NCBI RefSeq assembly: GCF_019130065.1
Contig: NZ_JAHSPG010000001.1
Coordinates: forward strand, 372,001-436,000
Direction of reading: 5' to 3'
Length of the DNA: 64,000 nt
From: Pinibacter aurantiacus
GTDB taxonomy: Bacteria > Bacteroidota > Bacteroidia > Chitinophagales > Chitinophagaceae
Every line of letters begins with the position of its first letter. The stretch's first letter is position 1. The position numbers and the translations under genes were made by a program. The notes below the pieces were generated by a model. That model made no database searches. It was not told where the DNA came from and saw nothing but the letters and a program-made list of their open reading frames with translations. Shown here in pieces: positions 8,752-17,254 of this stretch.

Positions 8752-9311
8752 AACCCGCCGAAAATATTGTTATCATCGGTGGCTCGGCCGGCAGCCTGGA
8801 TATCATTTTAAAAATTGTACCGGGGCTGCAACAAATAAATGCCGCCATCATCATGGTGCTCCATCGCAAATCATCGAGCGACACTATTCTCGTAGACTTG
8901 CTTACCGTGAAAACAAAACTTAAAGTGAAGGAAGCAGAAGAAAAAGAAATGATAGTGGCAGGGTGCATCTACATTGCTCCAGCTGATTATCATTTACTCA
9001 TAGAAAAAGATTGCACTTTTTCACTCGATGTTTCAGAAAAAATAAACTACAGTCGCCCAAGCATAGACGTCACGTTTGAATCTGCCTCGGAAGTGTATGG
9101 CCCGCATTTAACGGGCATCTTATTATCCGGGGCAAACGCTGACGGCGCTGATGGACTGGGGGCCATTAAACAAAACAACGGCATTTGTATTGCGCAGGAT
9201 CCCTCAACTGCAGAGGTCCCCTATATGCCACAATATGCAATTGACCATGTAGCGATTGATCACATTTTGACTGCGGAGCAGATCAAGGATTACATCAATA
9301 ACATTGTTTGA
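8733..9311 (+). CDS. cheB: CheB-type protein-glutamate methylesterase, without receiver domain
   Basis: A 192-residue catalytic CheB domain. The catalytic triad is recognisable: Ser in IIGGSAGS, His in MVLHRKSSSDT, and Asp in GANADGADG. Canonical CheB has an N-terminal receiver; here it is absent, so regulation would have to come in trans, for example from the adjacent single receiver. It overlaps cheR, so the two opposing activities are made together. Chosen start: the ATG inside the end of cheR, which gives the usual short lead to the Rossmann-like core. Confidence 0.92.
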   Translation: MEENKIKPAENIVIIGGSAGSLDIILKIVPGLQQINAAIIMVLHRKSSSDTILVDLLTVKTKLKVKEAEEKEMIVAGCIYIAPADYHLLIEKDCTFSLDVSEKINYSRPSIDVTFESASEVYGPHLTGILLSGANADGADGLGAIKQNNGICIAQDPSTAEVPYMPQYAIDHVAIDHILTAEQIKDYINNIV

Positions 9312-9632
9312 TTTTTGCTATTTATTGTTTCTTTTGTCCATTGGTTGAAACCAACGGCAATGAAGTATGTGCAATACTCTTATTTATTACAAAAACACGT
9401 TTCTCTTCTTCCTGCATTTCAGACCTGATTCATTGCCGTTGGCTTTAGCCAATGGGCACAAGGAGATAAAATCCCTCATTAACCATTCATTAAAAAATAC
9501 GAGGCAACATTCGATCTGGCGACTACGTTAGTCGCCCTTTCTGTGATATAATTTTTAACTGCTTTTAAACCTGGCAAAAAAAATATCGTCTCAGATTGAA
9601 ATAACATTTACAATTTTTTAAAAACCGTACAC
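9312..9632. other. Intergenic region after the cheB operon
   Basis: The 321-base gap has no coding sequence. It holds the paired repeat at 9338-9457 and a perfect 8-bp hairpin (GGCGACTA/TAGTCGCC, loop CGT, 9518-9536) followed by CTTTCTG, which may end transcripts from the left. The promoter for the small exported protein must lie in the last 90 bases; I see no strong TAnnTTTG there. Confidence 0.5.
9338..9457. repeat. Paired-arm repeat, family L (CCATTGGTT...AACGGCAATGAA)
   Basis: Left arm 9338-9364 (itself partly palindromic, GGTTGAAACCAACGG) and right arm 9430-9456 (TCATTGCCGTTGGCTTTAGC then CAATGG) are inverted copies about 65 nt apart. This family occurs once in the window. Confidence 0.75.
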
Positions 9633-9953
9633 ATGAAAATTAAAGCGCTAACACTCGCCTTAGCAATGATCGCCATGACAAGCGTAACATTCGCACAAAC
9701 AAAAACGCCTGAAATAAACAAACGCCAGCATAACCAACAGGAAAGAATTGCAAGAGGAATAGATTCCGGCCAGCTGAATGCAAAAGAAACAGCAAGACTT
9801 GAAAACCGGGAAGCTAAAATTCAGGCCGACAAAAAAACAGCCAAAGCAGATGGAGTTGTTACCAAGAAAGAAAAAGCAAAGTTGAACCGAGAAGAAAACA
9901 AAACCAGCAAAGCGATTTATAAGCAGAAACACGATGCACAAAAAAGCAACTAA
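9633..9953 (+). CDS. Small exported, highly charged protein
   Basis: A 106-residue protein with a clear Sec signal peptide (about 1-22, ending TFAQ). The mature part is almost entirely charged helix (Lys, Glu, Asp, Arg, Gln), with a half-repeated pattern: IARGIDSGQLNAKETARLENRE and AKADGVVTKKEKAKLNREEN. This helix-loop pattern with a central D/G is seen in many small Bacteroidota periplasmic proteins of unknown role. No metal-binding or catalytic signature is evident. The TAA stop is the first bases of a repeat array. A single gene with its own terminator downstream (10051-10075). Confidence 0.75.
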   Translation: MKIKALTLALAMIAMTSVTFAQTKTPEINKRQHNQQERIARGIDSGQLNAKETARLENREAKIQADKKTAKADGVVTKKEKAKLNREENKTSKAIYKQKHDAQKSN

Positions 9954-10044
9954 TGCCTAACGCTTAACGCCTAACGCACAGCGCGGAAACTATGTGTTTT
10001 GCGTTGTGCATTAGGTGTTAAGCATTTAGCGTTTAGCTTTAGGC
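9951..10044. repeat. Paired-arm repeat, family B (CTTAACG-type)
   Basis: Left arm 9953-9984 (units GCCTAAC, GCTTAAC, GCCTAAC) and right arm 10007-10044 (inverted units GTGTTAA, GCATTTA, GCGTTTA). The arms begin at the TAA stop of the small exported protein gene. Same family at 10573, 14324, 30898 and 32127. Confidence 0.8.
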
Positions 10045-10050
10045 AAAAAA

Positions 10051-10075
10051 AAGCCCGGCCAAAAGCCGGGTTTTA
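10051..10075. terminator. Bidirectional rho-independent terminator
   Basis: Stem CCCGGC/GCCGGG (10054-10059 with 10065-10070, loop CAAAA) is preceded by eight A and followed by TTTTATATT, so it can end transcripts on both strands. It serves the small exported protein gene on the plus strand. Confidence 0.85.
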
Positions 10076-10132
10076 TATTCAATGAGGTTTCAGATTATAA
10101 TATTTAATGTGATTGCAGAAACGTATGGGCAC

Positions 10133-10276
10133 AAAAAAAGCCACACTGTAGAAACAGATGGCCTCTAACGATTGCTTGCCATATGAAAAAGAGTTCTAAA
10201 AATCTTGTTTGTTTAAGCGATTTCCTGATTTTCCTTCGTCCTCTATCCTATCTTCTGTATCATTCTCGCTTTGATA
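10133..10276 (-). ncRNA. Predicted 140-nt small RNA, orphan promoter and terminator
   Basis: On the minus strand TTG (10308-10310), a 20-nt spacer and TACTTTTG (10280-10287) form a strong Bacteroidota promoter with no gene downstream. About 140 nt on there is an intrinsic terminator: GCCAT-CTGT / ACAG-(T)-GTGGC with loop TTCT (10140-10162), then seven T. The two tiny frames between them (5-6 codons) are not credible proteins. An upstream AUGGC could pair with the GCCAU of the terminator as an alternative fold. A 14-bp palindrome (10270-10283) overlaps the -7 element and the start site. Size and isolation are compatible with a 6S-like or regulatory RNA, but I cannot assign a class from sequence alone. 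Confidence 0.5.
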
Positions 10277-10279
10277 TAT

Positions 10280-10310
10280 CAAAAGTACTATGCGGATTAA
10301 GGGTATGCAA
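10280..10310 (-). promoter_or_regulatory. Promoter of predicted small RNA, with overlapping palindrome
   Basis: Minus-strand TTG (10308-10310), 20-nt spacer, TACTTTTG (10280-10287). The palindrome TTTGATATATCAAA (10270-10283) overlaps the -7 box and the expected transcription start, so it could be an operator or part of the RNA 5' end. Confidence 0.65.
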
Positions 10311-10572
10311 GACAATTAATGATTGATTTCATTATGCCAAAACACTAAAAAAAATGTTAACATCGGCTACCACAAAGCATTCCATCGATTTTTTAAATAA
10401 TGCCCAACGATTTTTTCACCCCTATTTTTTTCTGTTTTTTGTCGGAAAAAGTGTTTTATACAGCATATTTGAGGCCGCGGCTCCCCATTTACCCTCTGTA
10501 CATTTCCCATCAGCCATTTTTACAAAAAGCTCTATACTTGTAAAATATTTCCCTGACTAAACCGTCTACCAT

Positions 10573-10677
10573 GTTTAACGCTCAACGCCTAATGCCTAAC
10601 GCAGTCGTCTGAGCGTTGCGCTTTGCGTTCAGCGTTTTCACATTAAGCGTTTGGCGTTAAGCGTTTAGCATTTAACA
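10573..10677. repeat. Paired-arm repeat, family B
   Basis: Left arm 10574-10602 (TTAACGC, TCAACGC, CTAATGC, CTAACGC) and right arm 10611-10676 (long inverted array of GCGTT(C/T)A-like units). It ends 26 bases before the ABC exporter start, so it lies in its leader or promoter. Confidence 0.8.
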
Positions 10678-10703
10678 AACTGATTTATTGAGCCCAAACA
10701 GCC

Positions 10704-12464
10704 ATGAAAAAAGAATCTCAAAAAGCACCAGCGAAACCAAATATTTTCAAAATACTGACGCCATACAGGCGCATGATCTTCCTTTTGATTTTTCTTGCCC
10801 TGCTAAGCAATGGTATCAACCTCATCATACCAAGGCTGATTTCCAAAGGAATAGATGACTATACGCATAACGCACTGGTGATGAAAAACCTGATCTTCAT
10901 GTTTGGCGCAGCCGCATTGCTGATCTTCTTTTTCAACTACCTGCAAACAATCGTTCAGACCTACACGTCCGAAAAAGTGGCGAGGGACATGCGTGAAAAA
11001 CTCTCCGATCGCATATCGAGGCAGAGCCATGTTTACATACAGGAAACCAATCCTGCCAAACTGCTTACCAACCTGACTTCAGATATAGATTCTATTAAAA
11101 TGTTTGTGTCGCAGGCTATTGTTTCCATTGCATCCTCGATCGTAATTATTGTGGGAGCAAGCATCTTATTAATCATGATCAACTGGAAACTGGCGCTGGC
11201 GGTGCTGATGATCATTCCTATTATTGGAGGCGCCTTCTTCTTTGTATTGAAAAAAGTGCGTCCCATATTCATGAAAAGCAGGCAGGTTATCGACAAGCTG
11301 AATAAGGTGATCAATGAAAGTATTTTGGGCGCGGCGTTGATCAGGGTTTTAAACTCACAGCAACCCGAGTACGAAAAATTCATTGAGGCCAATGGAGAGG
11401 CCCGCGATCTGGGCATGAGCATTCTACGGATGTTTGCCGGTTTGATCCCTGTGATCACGTTTGTTGCCAACCTTGCAATGCTTACCATTCTTGTGTTGGG
11501 CGGTCATTTTGTAATTAATGGTTCCATGACGCTCGGTAATTTCGCCGCATTCAACGGCTATCTTTCGCTGCTCATTTTCCCGATCCTTGTGATTGGATTT
11601 ATGAGCAATGTTATTGCACAAGCGTCCGCATCGTATGGCCGCATTGCTGAAACACTCAACTCTCCAGATACTGAAGACACAGGCACCGTTACCACTCCTT
11701 TAAGCGGAGAAATTACATTAAAAAATGTGATGCTTACTTATGGGGAGAAGCCAGCTTTAAAGGATGTTTCACTGGAAGTACAGCCGGGCAGCAGAACCGC
11801 CATCATTGGGCCAACTGCTGCGGGCAAAACACAATTGCTCTATCTGCTTACAGCCTTGATCAAAGCAAACGAAGGACAAATTACTTTCGACAATATTCCC
11901 GTTGACGACTACAAAAAGGAAAAATTTTACAGCCAGGTTGGATTTGTGTTCCAGGATAGCATCATTTTCAACATGAGCATCAGGGAAAACATCGCATTCA
12001 GCAATACGGTAACGGATGAGGCGCTGGAAAAAGCAATTGAAACAGCGGAGTTGAAAAATTTCATCGACTCCTTGCCCGGTCAGCTTGATGCGGTTGTTTC
12101 GGAAAGAGGAACGAGTTTATCAGGCGGCCAAAAGCAGCGAATAATGCTTGCCCGTGCACTCGCCATCAATCCAACCATTTTATTACTGGATGATTTCACA
12201 GCACGCGTCGATTCAAATACGGAAAAAAGGATATTGAACAATTTGCGCAAAAATTATCCGGGTCTTACGCTCGTGTCTGTTACACAAAAAATAGATGCAG
12301 TGAAAGATTACGACCAGATCATTTTATTAATGGAAGGAGAAGTTATTGCATCCGGCGTACACGAAGAACTAATGCACAGCAGTCCGGAATATGTACAAAT
12401 TTATGAATCGCAGAAAAGCACTAATGTTTACGAACAGCCAGCGCTCGTCAATGGTGAATCGTGA
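10704..12464 (+). CDS. ABC exporter half-transporter, degenerate-ATPase subunit
   Basis: A 586-residue type IV ABC exporter: six membrane helices (about 20-320), then an ATP-binding domain. Walker A is GPTAAGKT (about 369), Q-loop VFQDS, signature LSGGQ intact (about 472). The Walker B end is LLLDDF, with Asp in place of the catalytic Glu, and the switch His is replaced by Gln (SVTQK). This is the classic pattern of the degenerate subunit of heterodimeric exporters such as TM287/288 and BmrC/BmrD. Its partner is the next gene, which carries the complementary changes. The final codons and TGA stop lie in a repeat array. Substrate unknown (multidrug or lipid-like). Confidence 0.92.
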   Translation: MKKESQKAPAKPNIFKILTPYRRMIFLLIFLALLSNGINLIIPRLISKGIDDYTHNALVMKNLIFMFGAAALLIFFFNYLQTIVQTYTSEKVARDMREKLSDRISRQSHVYIQETNPAKLLTNLTSDIDSIKMFVSQAIVSIASSIVIIVGASILLIMINWKLALAVLMIIPIIGGAFFFVLKKVRPIFMKSRQVIDKLNKVINESILGAALIRVLNSQQPEYEKFIEANGEARDLGMSILRMFAGLIPVITFVANLAMLTILVLGGHFVINGSMTLGNFAAFNGYLSLLIFPILVIGFMSNVIAQASASYGRIAETLNSPDTEDTGTVTTPLSGEITLKNVMLTYGEKPALKDVSLEVQPGSRTAIIGPTAAGKTQLLYLLTALIKANEGQITFDNIPVDDYKKEKFYSQVGFVFQDSIIFNMSIRENIAFSNTVTDEALEKAIETAELKNFIDSLPGQLDAVVSERGTSLSGGQKQRIMLARALAINPTILLLDDFTARVDSNTEKRILNNLRKNYPGLTLVSVTQKIDAVKDYDQIILLMEGEVIASGVHEELMHSSPEYVQIYESQKSTNVYEQPALVNGES

Positions 12465-12551
12465 AAGGTGAATCGTCAATTCGACTCTCCATTCACTAAT
12501 CTCCACTTGCGTTTTGCGACAACCAATTCACGTTTCACCTTTCACCATTCA
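12455..12551. repeat. Paired-arm repeat, family O (GGTGAATCGTGAAA)
   Basis: Left arm 12455-12482 (GGTGAATCGTGAAAGGTGAA) overlaps the last codons and TGA stop of the preceding gene. The right arm 12523-12551 (CAATTCACGTTTCACCTTTC, ACC) is its inverse. It sits between two genes that should be co-transcribed. Confidence 0.75.
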
Positions 12552-12556
12552 AGACA

Positions 12557-14323
12557 ATGAACTATAATCTTCTCAATACATCCACCACCGCGCCGAAGCA
12601 AAAAAATGCTACTTATAAAGCATTGAAAAAATTGCTGGCGATGATGTCGAACGAAAGAAAGACGCTGATCATGGCTTTCTTTGCCATCATTATAAATTCA
12701 TCACTCAATCTTGTTGGCCCATTGATCATTGGTCACACGATTGATAAATATGTTCAAACAAAGCAATTCCACGGCGTGCTTGTTTTTTCAGGCGTGTTGC
12801 TGTCTATTTATCTTTTTGCTTTTGTTTCAAGCTATGTGCAAAGCAAATTAATGGGCGGTTTTGGCCAACGCATGTTGTTTCAATTGCGTAATGCAGTGTT
12901 TAACAAGCTTCAGGAACTTCCTGTTGCATTTTTTAATCAGAACAAAGCAGGTGATCTTATTTCAAGGGTAAACAACGATACGGACAAACTCAACCAATTT
13001 TTTTCACAATCCCTGATGCAGTTTGTAGGCAGTTTGTTCATCATGACGGGTGCCGGTATTTTTCTTTTGTCCATCAACTTTAAGCTGGGAGCAGCGGCGC
13101 TTTGCCCGGCTTTATTACTTTTCATTTTTACGCGTACCATTTCGCCATGGGTTAAAAGCAGAAATGCCATCAACATGAAAAGTCTTGGCAACATGAGTTC
13201 CGAGATCCAGGAGAGTTTGAACAACTTTAAGGTGATCATCGCATTTAACAGGCGCGATTATTTCAGGCAGCGTTTCAACGAAGCAAACAAAGAACAATAC
13301 ACAACGGCAGTTAGCGCGGGGCTTGCAAATAACCTGTTTATGCCGGTGTTTAGCTTTACCTCCAACCTTGGGCAATTGGTGGTTTTATCGTTGGGCATTT
13401 ATATGATTGCATCCGGAGCATTTACGGTTGGTTTGTTGATCAGTTTCCTGGCTTACGTTACAAACTTTTACAACCCGCTCAGACAATTGGCTGCACTGTG
13501 GGCAAACTTCCAGGTGGCAATGGCGGGCTGGGACAGAATTTCGCAGATACTGGCACTGCAAACCAATCTTGAAACGATACCGGATAACGCCGCAAACAAA
13601 AGCAACTCTCTGTTAGAATTTAAAGATGTTCATTTCAGTTATCCTGATGGCAAAGAGGTGATTCACAACATCAATTTCAAACTGGAGAAAGGGAAAACAT
13701 ATGCATTGGTAGGACCAACTGGTGGCGGCAAAACCACAACCGCTTCTTTGATCGCCAGGCTGTACGATGCTACAAGTGGCACCATTTACCTGGACGGGAA
13801 AGATATCCGTTCTTACGAAGCAACAGAACGGACGAACAAGATCGGTTTCATTTTACAAGAACCATTCTTATTTACCGGAACGATCAAAGAAAACATTTTG
13901 TACGGCAATGAGAAATATGCATCATACTCAAACGAAGCGTTGACGGAAGAACTGAAACAAGCGGGACTGGAACAATTGCTCAATCGTTTTGAAAAAGGTT
14001 TGGATACACCGCTTAAAACCGGCAGCGACAGTTTGAGTCTTGGTCAAAAACAGCTGATCGCCTTTATACGTGCGGTTTTGCGCAACCCTGCAATATTAAT
14101 TCTGGATGAAGCAACAGCCAATATCGATACCATTACAGAACAATTGCTGGAAGATATTTTACAAAAACTTCCCGCATCTACAACCCGTGTGATCATTGCA
14201 CACAGGCTCAACACCATCGCCAATGCAGACGAGATATACTTCGTCAACAGTGGCCAGGTCATCCGGGCCGGCTCACTGAACGACGCGATGGAAATGTTGA
14301 TGCATAATAAAAGAGAAAGCTAG
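12557..14323 (+). CDS. ABC exporter half-transporter, catalytic-site subunit
   Basis: A 588-residue partner of the preceding ABC protein: six membrane helices (about 35-330) and an ATP-binding domain with Walker A GPTGGGKTT (about 385), Q-loop ILQEP, Walker B ILILDEATANID with the catalytic Glu, and switch His in IIAHRL (about 548). Its signature is LSLGQ instead of LSGGQ (about 492). That signature would face the degenerate Walker site of the partner, so the two proteins together make one competent and one degenerate ATP site. Starts 92 bases after the partner's stop, across a transcribed repeat. Confidence 0.92.
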   Translation: MNYNLLNTSTTAPKQKNATYKALKKLLAMMSNERKTLIMAFFAIIINSSLNLVGPLIIGHTIDKYVQTKQFHGVLVFSGVLLSIYLFAFVSSYVQSKLMGGFGQRMLFQLRNAVFNKLQELPVAFFNQNKAGDLISRVNNDTDKLNQFFSQSLMQFVGSLFIMTGAGIFLLSINFKLGAAALCPALLLFIFTRTISPWVKSRNAINMKSLGNMSSEIQESLNNFKVIIAFNRRDYFRQRFNEANKEQYTTAVSAGLANNLFMPVFSFTSNLGQLVVLSLGIYMIASGAFTVGLLISFLAYVTNFYNPLRQLAALWANFQVAMAGWDRISQILALQTNLETIPDNAANKSNSLLEFKDVHFSYPDGKEVIHNINFKLEKGKTYALVGPTGGGKTTTASLIARLYDATSGTIYLDGKDIRSYEATERTNKIGFILQEPFLFTGTIKENILYGNEKYASYSNEALTEELKQAGLEQLLNRFEKGLDTPLKTGSDSLSLGQKQLIAFIRAVLRNPAILILDEATANIDTITEQLLEDILQKLPASTTRVIIAHRLNTIANADEIYFVNSGQVIRAGSLNDAMEMLMHNKRES

Positions 14324-14422
14324 TTTAACGCTGAACGCATAACGCCCAAAGCTTAACGCTGAACGCCTAACGCAAATGGAACACTCCCGCGTTAGGCGTT
14401 TTGCGTTAAGCATTAGGCGTTC
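14324..14422. repeat. Paired-arm repeat, family B
   Basis: Left arm 14324-14373 (TTTAACGC, TGAACGC, ATAACGC, CTTAACGC, CTAACGC) and right arm 14389-14422 (GCGTTAGGCGTTTTGCGTTA, AGC), only about 15 nt apart. Begins next to the TAG stop of the ABC gene. Confidence 0.8.
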
Positions 14423-14491
14423 TTAAAATATTTTCCCCGCTCATTCGTCTACCTAATCAGGTATTTATTTTTTCATTTAAAAATTGACAAC

Positions 14492-14884
14492 ATGTACTAC
14501 AATCAGTCATGCGCCGCAAAAGGCAATTACGGGGGCAGGGAAAGACTGTTCAACCGTTCGATGGAAAGGGCTGCTGTAAACATTTACAGAACAGCCAACA
14601 GCTTTGAAATGCTCGTGTTTGCACCGGGCCGCATCAAAGAACATTTTAAACTGGATGTAAAGGGTAATGAACTTACCATTTCTTACACGCCGCCAGAAGG
14701 TTTTCCAAGGCCGGAATGGATCAGACGCGAATACAGCCGCGGAGGTTTTGTAAGAACGTTCCAACTCGATGAAACCATTGACGCAGGCAACATCACCGCG
14801 AAATATGTGGATGGTGTATTGGAAGTAAGCCTGCCAATCATTCCGGGAAAAGAGGAATCAAAGCACAATATAGCGGTCAATTAG
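14492..14884 (+). CDS. Hsp20/alpha-crystallin family small heat-shock protein
   Basis: A 130-residue ATP-independent holdase chaperone. The alpha-crystallin domain spans about 28-122: an N-terminal strand (VNIYRTANSFEMLVFAPG), KEHFKLDVKGNELTISYT, a dimer loop region, RREYSRGGFVRTFQLDETID, and the characteristic AKYVDGVLEVSLP, which matches the family's A-x-x-x-n-G-v-L. The domain is followed by a short tail without a clear IxI motif. The N-terminal arm is short (MYYNQSCAAKGNYGG). Monocistronic with a good terminator. The family oligomerises and binds unfolding proteins in the cytoplasm. Confidence 0.9.
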   Translation: MYYNQSCAAKGNYGGRERLFNRSMERAAVNIYRTANSFEMLVFAPGRIKEHFKLDVKGNELTISYTPPEGFPRPEWIRREYSRGGFVRTFQLDETIDAGNITAKYVDGVLEVSLPIIPGKEESKHNIAVN

Positions 14885-14905
14885 CACAATCGATGAATCA
14901 ACAAA

Positions 14906-14936
14906 CGGGCTGTCTTAACGGGCAGCCTTTTGTTTT
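14906..14936 (+). terminator. Rho-independent terminator of the Hsp20 gene
   Basis: Stem GGCTGTC/GGCAGCC (14908-14914 with 14921-14927, one G-T pair), followed by TTTTGTTTTT. Confidence 0.85.
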
Positions 14937-14938
14937 TA

Positions 14939-15043
14939 GTTGAGAGTTGAGAATGGAGAGTTGAGAATGAAAGTTTAGAAACTTGAGACGCGCTACCAAC
15001 TCATAACTCTCAACTCTCCATTCTCAACTCTCAACTTTCAATT
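14939..15043. repeat. Paired-arm repeat, family A (GTTGAGA-type)
   Basis: Left arm 14939-14967 (GTTGAGA, GTTGAGA, ATGGAGA, GTTGAGA units) and right arm 15005-15036 (inverted, AACTCTC units). About 38 nt separate them. Same family at 17179, 21958, 25736 and 60447, with single arms at 42003 and 55651. Confidence 0.85.
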
Positions 15044-15140
15044 TTGAATTGCGAACAAGATAACCTGACGCACTATTTACACCAACGGCTTTATTTCTAA
15101 AAAAGGTTTTTCTATTTTGAACCTCTAAATTAAAGCCAAC

Positions 15141-17171
15141 ATGAAACGAAGCAACTTCGTGGTCGGTTCTTTGATCACAATAAGTGCACTAACTGCATGC
15201 CAAACACCCGATAAACCGGTAGCAAAGAGTCTGATCAATTTTCGGTACATGGATTCTGCCACTAAACCGGGCGATAACTTTTACAGATTTATAAATGGTA
15301 AATGGCAGGACACTGCAACAATCCCCGGCACAGAAACGGGTGTTGGAGGGTTTCTTGACGTTGAAAACAGAAAAAGGGACCGATTAAAGGAGATAGTTGC
15401 CAGCGTTGCTGACGGCAAGCAAAAAGAAGGATCGATAGAACAGAAAGTGGGCGACTTCTATTTATCAGGAATGGATTCCACAACCATCGAAGGCCGCGGT
15501 TATGATCCTGTAAAGCCAACGCTGCAACAGGTTTTCTCACTTACTGGCGCAAAAGACATTATGAAGTTTGTTGCTGAACAACACACGCTGAACAATAATT
15601 TACTGTTTAATCAAGGCTTTGGTGCTGATGATAAGAACAGTTCAATGAACATTGCCGTTTATTCCCAGGGTGGATTGGGTTTGCCTGAGAGGGATTATTA
15701 CTTCAAAACAGACGCAGCAACGCAGGAGGTTGTAAGTGCCTATAAAACTTTCATGGCAAAAACATTTGCACTCACCGGCGATGATTCGCTAACAGCAAAC
15801 AAGAAAATGAACGCGGTATATGATCTTGAAAAGAAAATGGCAGCAAGCCACCGCACGGCCATCGAACTACGCGATCCCCAAGCCAATTACAACAAGTTTG
15901 CCGTAAAGGACCTCAACAAAATGGAGCCTGCTTTTGCGTGGGAGACAACATTGACAGATATGGGCGTAAAAACAGATTCAGTAAATGTGCAACAGCCCGC
16001 ATTCTTTAAAGCAGTTGACCAATTGCTGACGTCCGCGCCAATCGACGCATGGAAAGCTTACTTCCAGTTTCACGTGATAGAAAATGCTGCACCTGCATTG
16101 AGTAGTGCTTTTGTAAACGCAAGATTTGCTTACGTAAAAGCATTAACCGGCCAGCAGGCAATGAAGCCGCGCTGGGAAAGAATGATCCGAAACCTTGATG
16201 GAAATCTTGGCGAAGCATTGGGTGAACTGTACGTGAAAAAATATTTTACGGAAGCCGACAAAAAACGCATGCTTGAACTGGTGAACAACCTGCAGATTGC
16301 GTTTGAAAACCGCATCAATAAACTTGACTGGATGAGTGACAGCACTAAAACTGTGGCAAAAGAAAAACTGCACGCATTCCTGAAAAAAATAGGCTATCCA
16401 GATAAATGGAGAGATTACAGCAAAGTAAACATTGACAAGTCAAAATACTTTGAGAACCTTGTTTCCTGCGGTAAAAATGAATATCAATATCAATTGAGCA
16501 AAGTGGGTAAACCTGTTGACAGAACGGAATGGGCAATGACGCCACCAACTGTTAACGCGTACTACAACCCTACTTTTAACGAGATTGTTTTCCCTGCCGG
16601 CATTTTGCAGTTTCCTTTCTTTGATCCGCAGGCAGACGATGCGATCAATTACGGCGGCATCGGCATGGTGATCGGACACGAAATGACGCATGGCTTCGAT
16701 GATCAGGGTGCACAGTATGACAAAGATGGCAATATGCGCAACTGGTGGGCAAAAGACGATGCGCCAAAATTCAAAGCGAAAGCAGATCTGGTAAATACGC
16801 TGTACGATAGTTTTACCATACAGGATACCATACATCTTCAGGGTAAATTGACAACCGGCGAAAACATGGCAGACATTGGTGGTATCGCTATTGCATACGA
16901 TGCCTTCAAATTAACCAACCAAGGAAAAGATACAGTGAGAATTGACGGACTTACTCCTGATGAAAGATTCTTTGTTTCGTTTGCACAATGCTGGAGATTT
17001 AAACTGAAACCGGAAAGCGAAAGAATGTATGTGAACATCGATCCACATTCACCGGCGATGTACCGCGTTAATGGACCGTTGATGAACTTCACTCCTTTCT
17101 ACACAACATTTAATGTGCAGCCTGGAGAAAAAATGTTTGTACCGGAAGATAAGAGAATTAAGATTTGGTAG
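15141..17171 (+). CDS. M13-family zinc metallopeptidase, lipoprotein
   Basis: A 676-residue neprilysin/PepO-type endopeptidase. Signal peptide with lipobox LTAC (Cys20), so it is anchored to a membrane facing the periplasm or surface. Large helical N-terminal domain (about 35-410), then the catalytic domain with NAYYNPTFNEIVFPAG (the family's NAYY motif), zinc-binding HEMTH (about 511-515, in VIGHEMTHGFD) and the third ligand Glu in ENMADIGG (about 573-580). The length is usual for M13 (about 670-700). It cleaves oligopeptides on the amino side of hydrophobic residues. Monocistronic; a near-consensus -7 (TCTATTTTG) lies about 30 bases upstream. Confidence 0.93.
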   Translation: MKRSNFVVGSLITISALTACQTPDKPVAKSLINFRYMDSATKPGDNFYRFINGKWQDTATIPGTETGVGGFLDVENRKRDRLKEIVASVADGKQKEGSIEQKVGDFYLSGMDSTTIEGRGYDPVKPTLQQVFSLTGAKDIMKFVAEQHTLNNNLLFNQGFGADDKNSSMNIAVYSQGGLGLPERDYYFKTDAATQEVVSAYKTFMAKTFALTGDDSLTANKKMNAVYDLEKKMAASHRTAIELRDPQANYNKFAVKDLNKMEPAFAWETTLTDMGVKTDSVNVQQPAFFKAVDQLLTSAPIDAWKAYFQFHVIENAAPALSSAFVNARFAYVKALTGQQAMKPRWERMIRNLDGNLGEALGELYVKKYFTEADKKRMLELVNNLQIAFENRINKLDWMSDSTKTVAKEKLHAFLKKIGYPDKWRDYSKVNIDKSKYFENLVSCGKNEYQYQLSKVGKPVDRTEWAMTPPTVNAYYNPTFNEIVFPAGILQFPFFDPQADDAINYGGIGMVIGHEMTHGFDDQGAQYDKDGNMRNWWAKDDAPKFKAKADLVNTLYDSFTIQDTIHLQGKLTTGENMADIGGIAIAYDAFKLTNQGKDTVRIDGLTPDERFFVSFAQCWRFKLKPESERMYVNIDPHSPAMYRVNGPLMNFTPFYTTFNVQPGEKMFVPEDKRIKIW

Positions 17172-17178
17172 TTTTTAA

Positions 17179-17254
17179 CTAGTTGAGAATGGAGAGTTGA
17201 ATTAGTGTCTAACTAATAACTCTCCACTCTCAATTCTCAACTCTCCACTAACTA
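17179..17254. repeat. Paired-arm repeat, family A
   Basis: Left arm 17181-17200 (AGTTGAGAATGGAGAGTTGA) and right arm 17219-17248 (inverted). It fills the gap between two convergent genes and touches the TAG stop of the Lrp gene (17252-17254). Confidence 0.8.

Larger units (their letters stand above)
10076..10703. other. Intergenic region with a predicted small RNA and a repeat
   Basis: No convincing protein gene is present. It contains the predicted minus-strand RNA (10133-10276), a 14-bp perfect palindrome TTTGATATATCAAA at 10270-10283 overlapping that RNA's promoter, AT-rich sequence with a TATACTTG promoter-like element near 10531, and the family-B repeat at 10573-10677 directly before the ABC transporter gene. 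Confidence 0.5.

Noticed and set aside
10354-10560. A 68-codon frame rich in Phe and Ser
   Set aside because: AT-rich random-looking composition, no signal or membrane topology that makes sense, no promoter or conserved motif; treated as non-coding.
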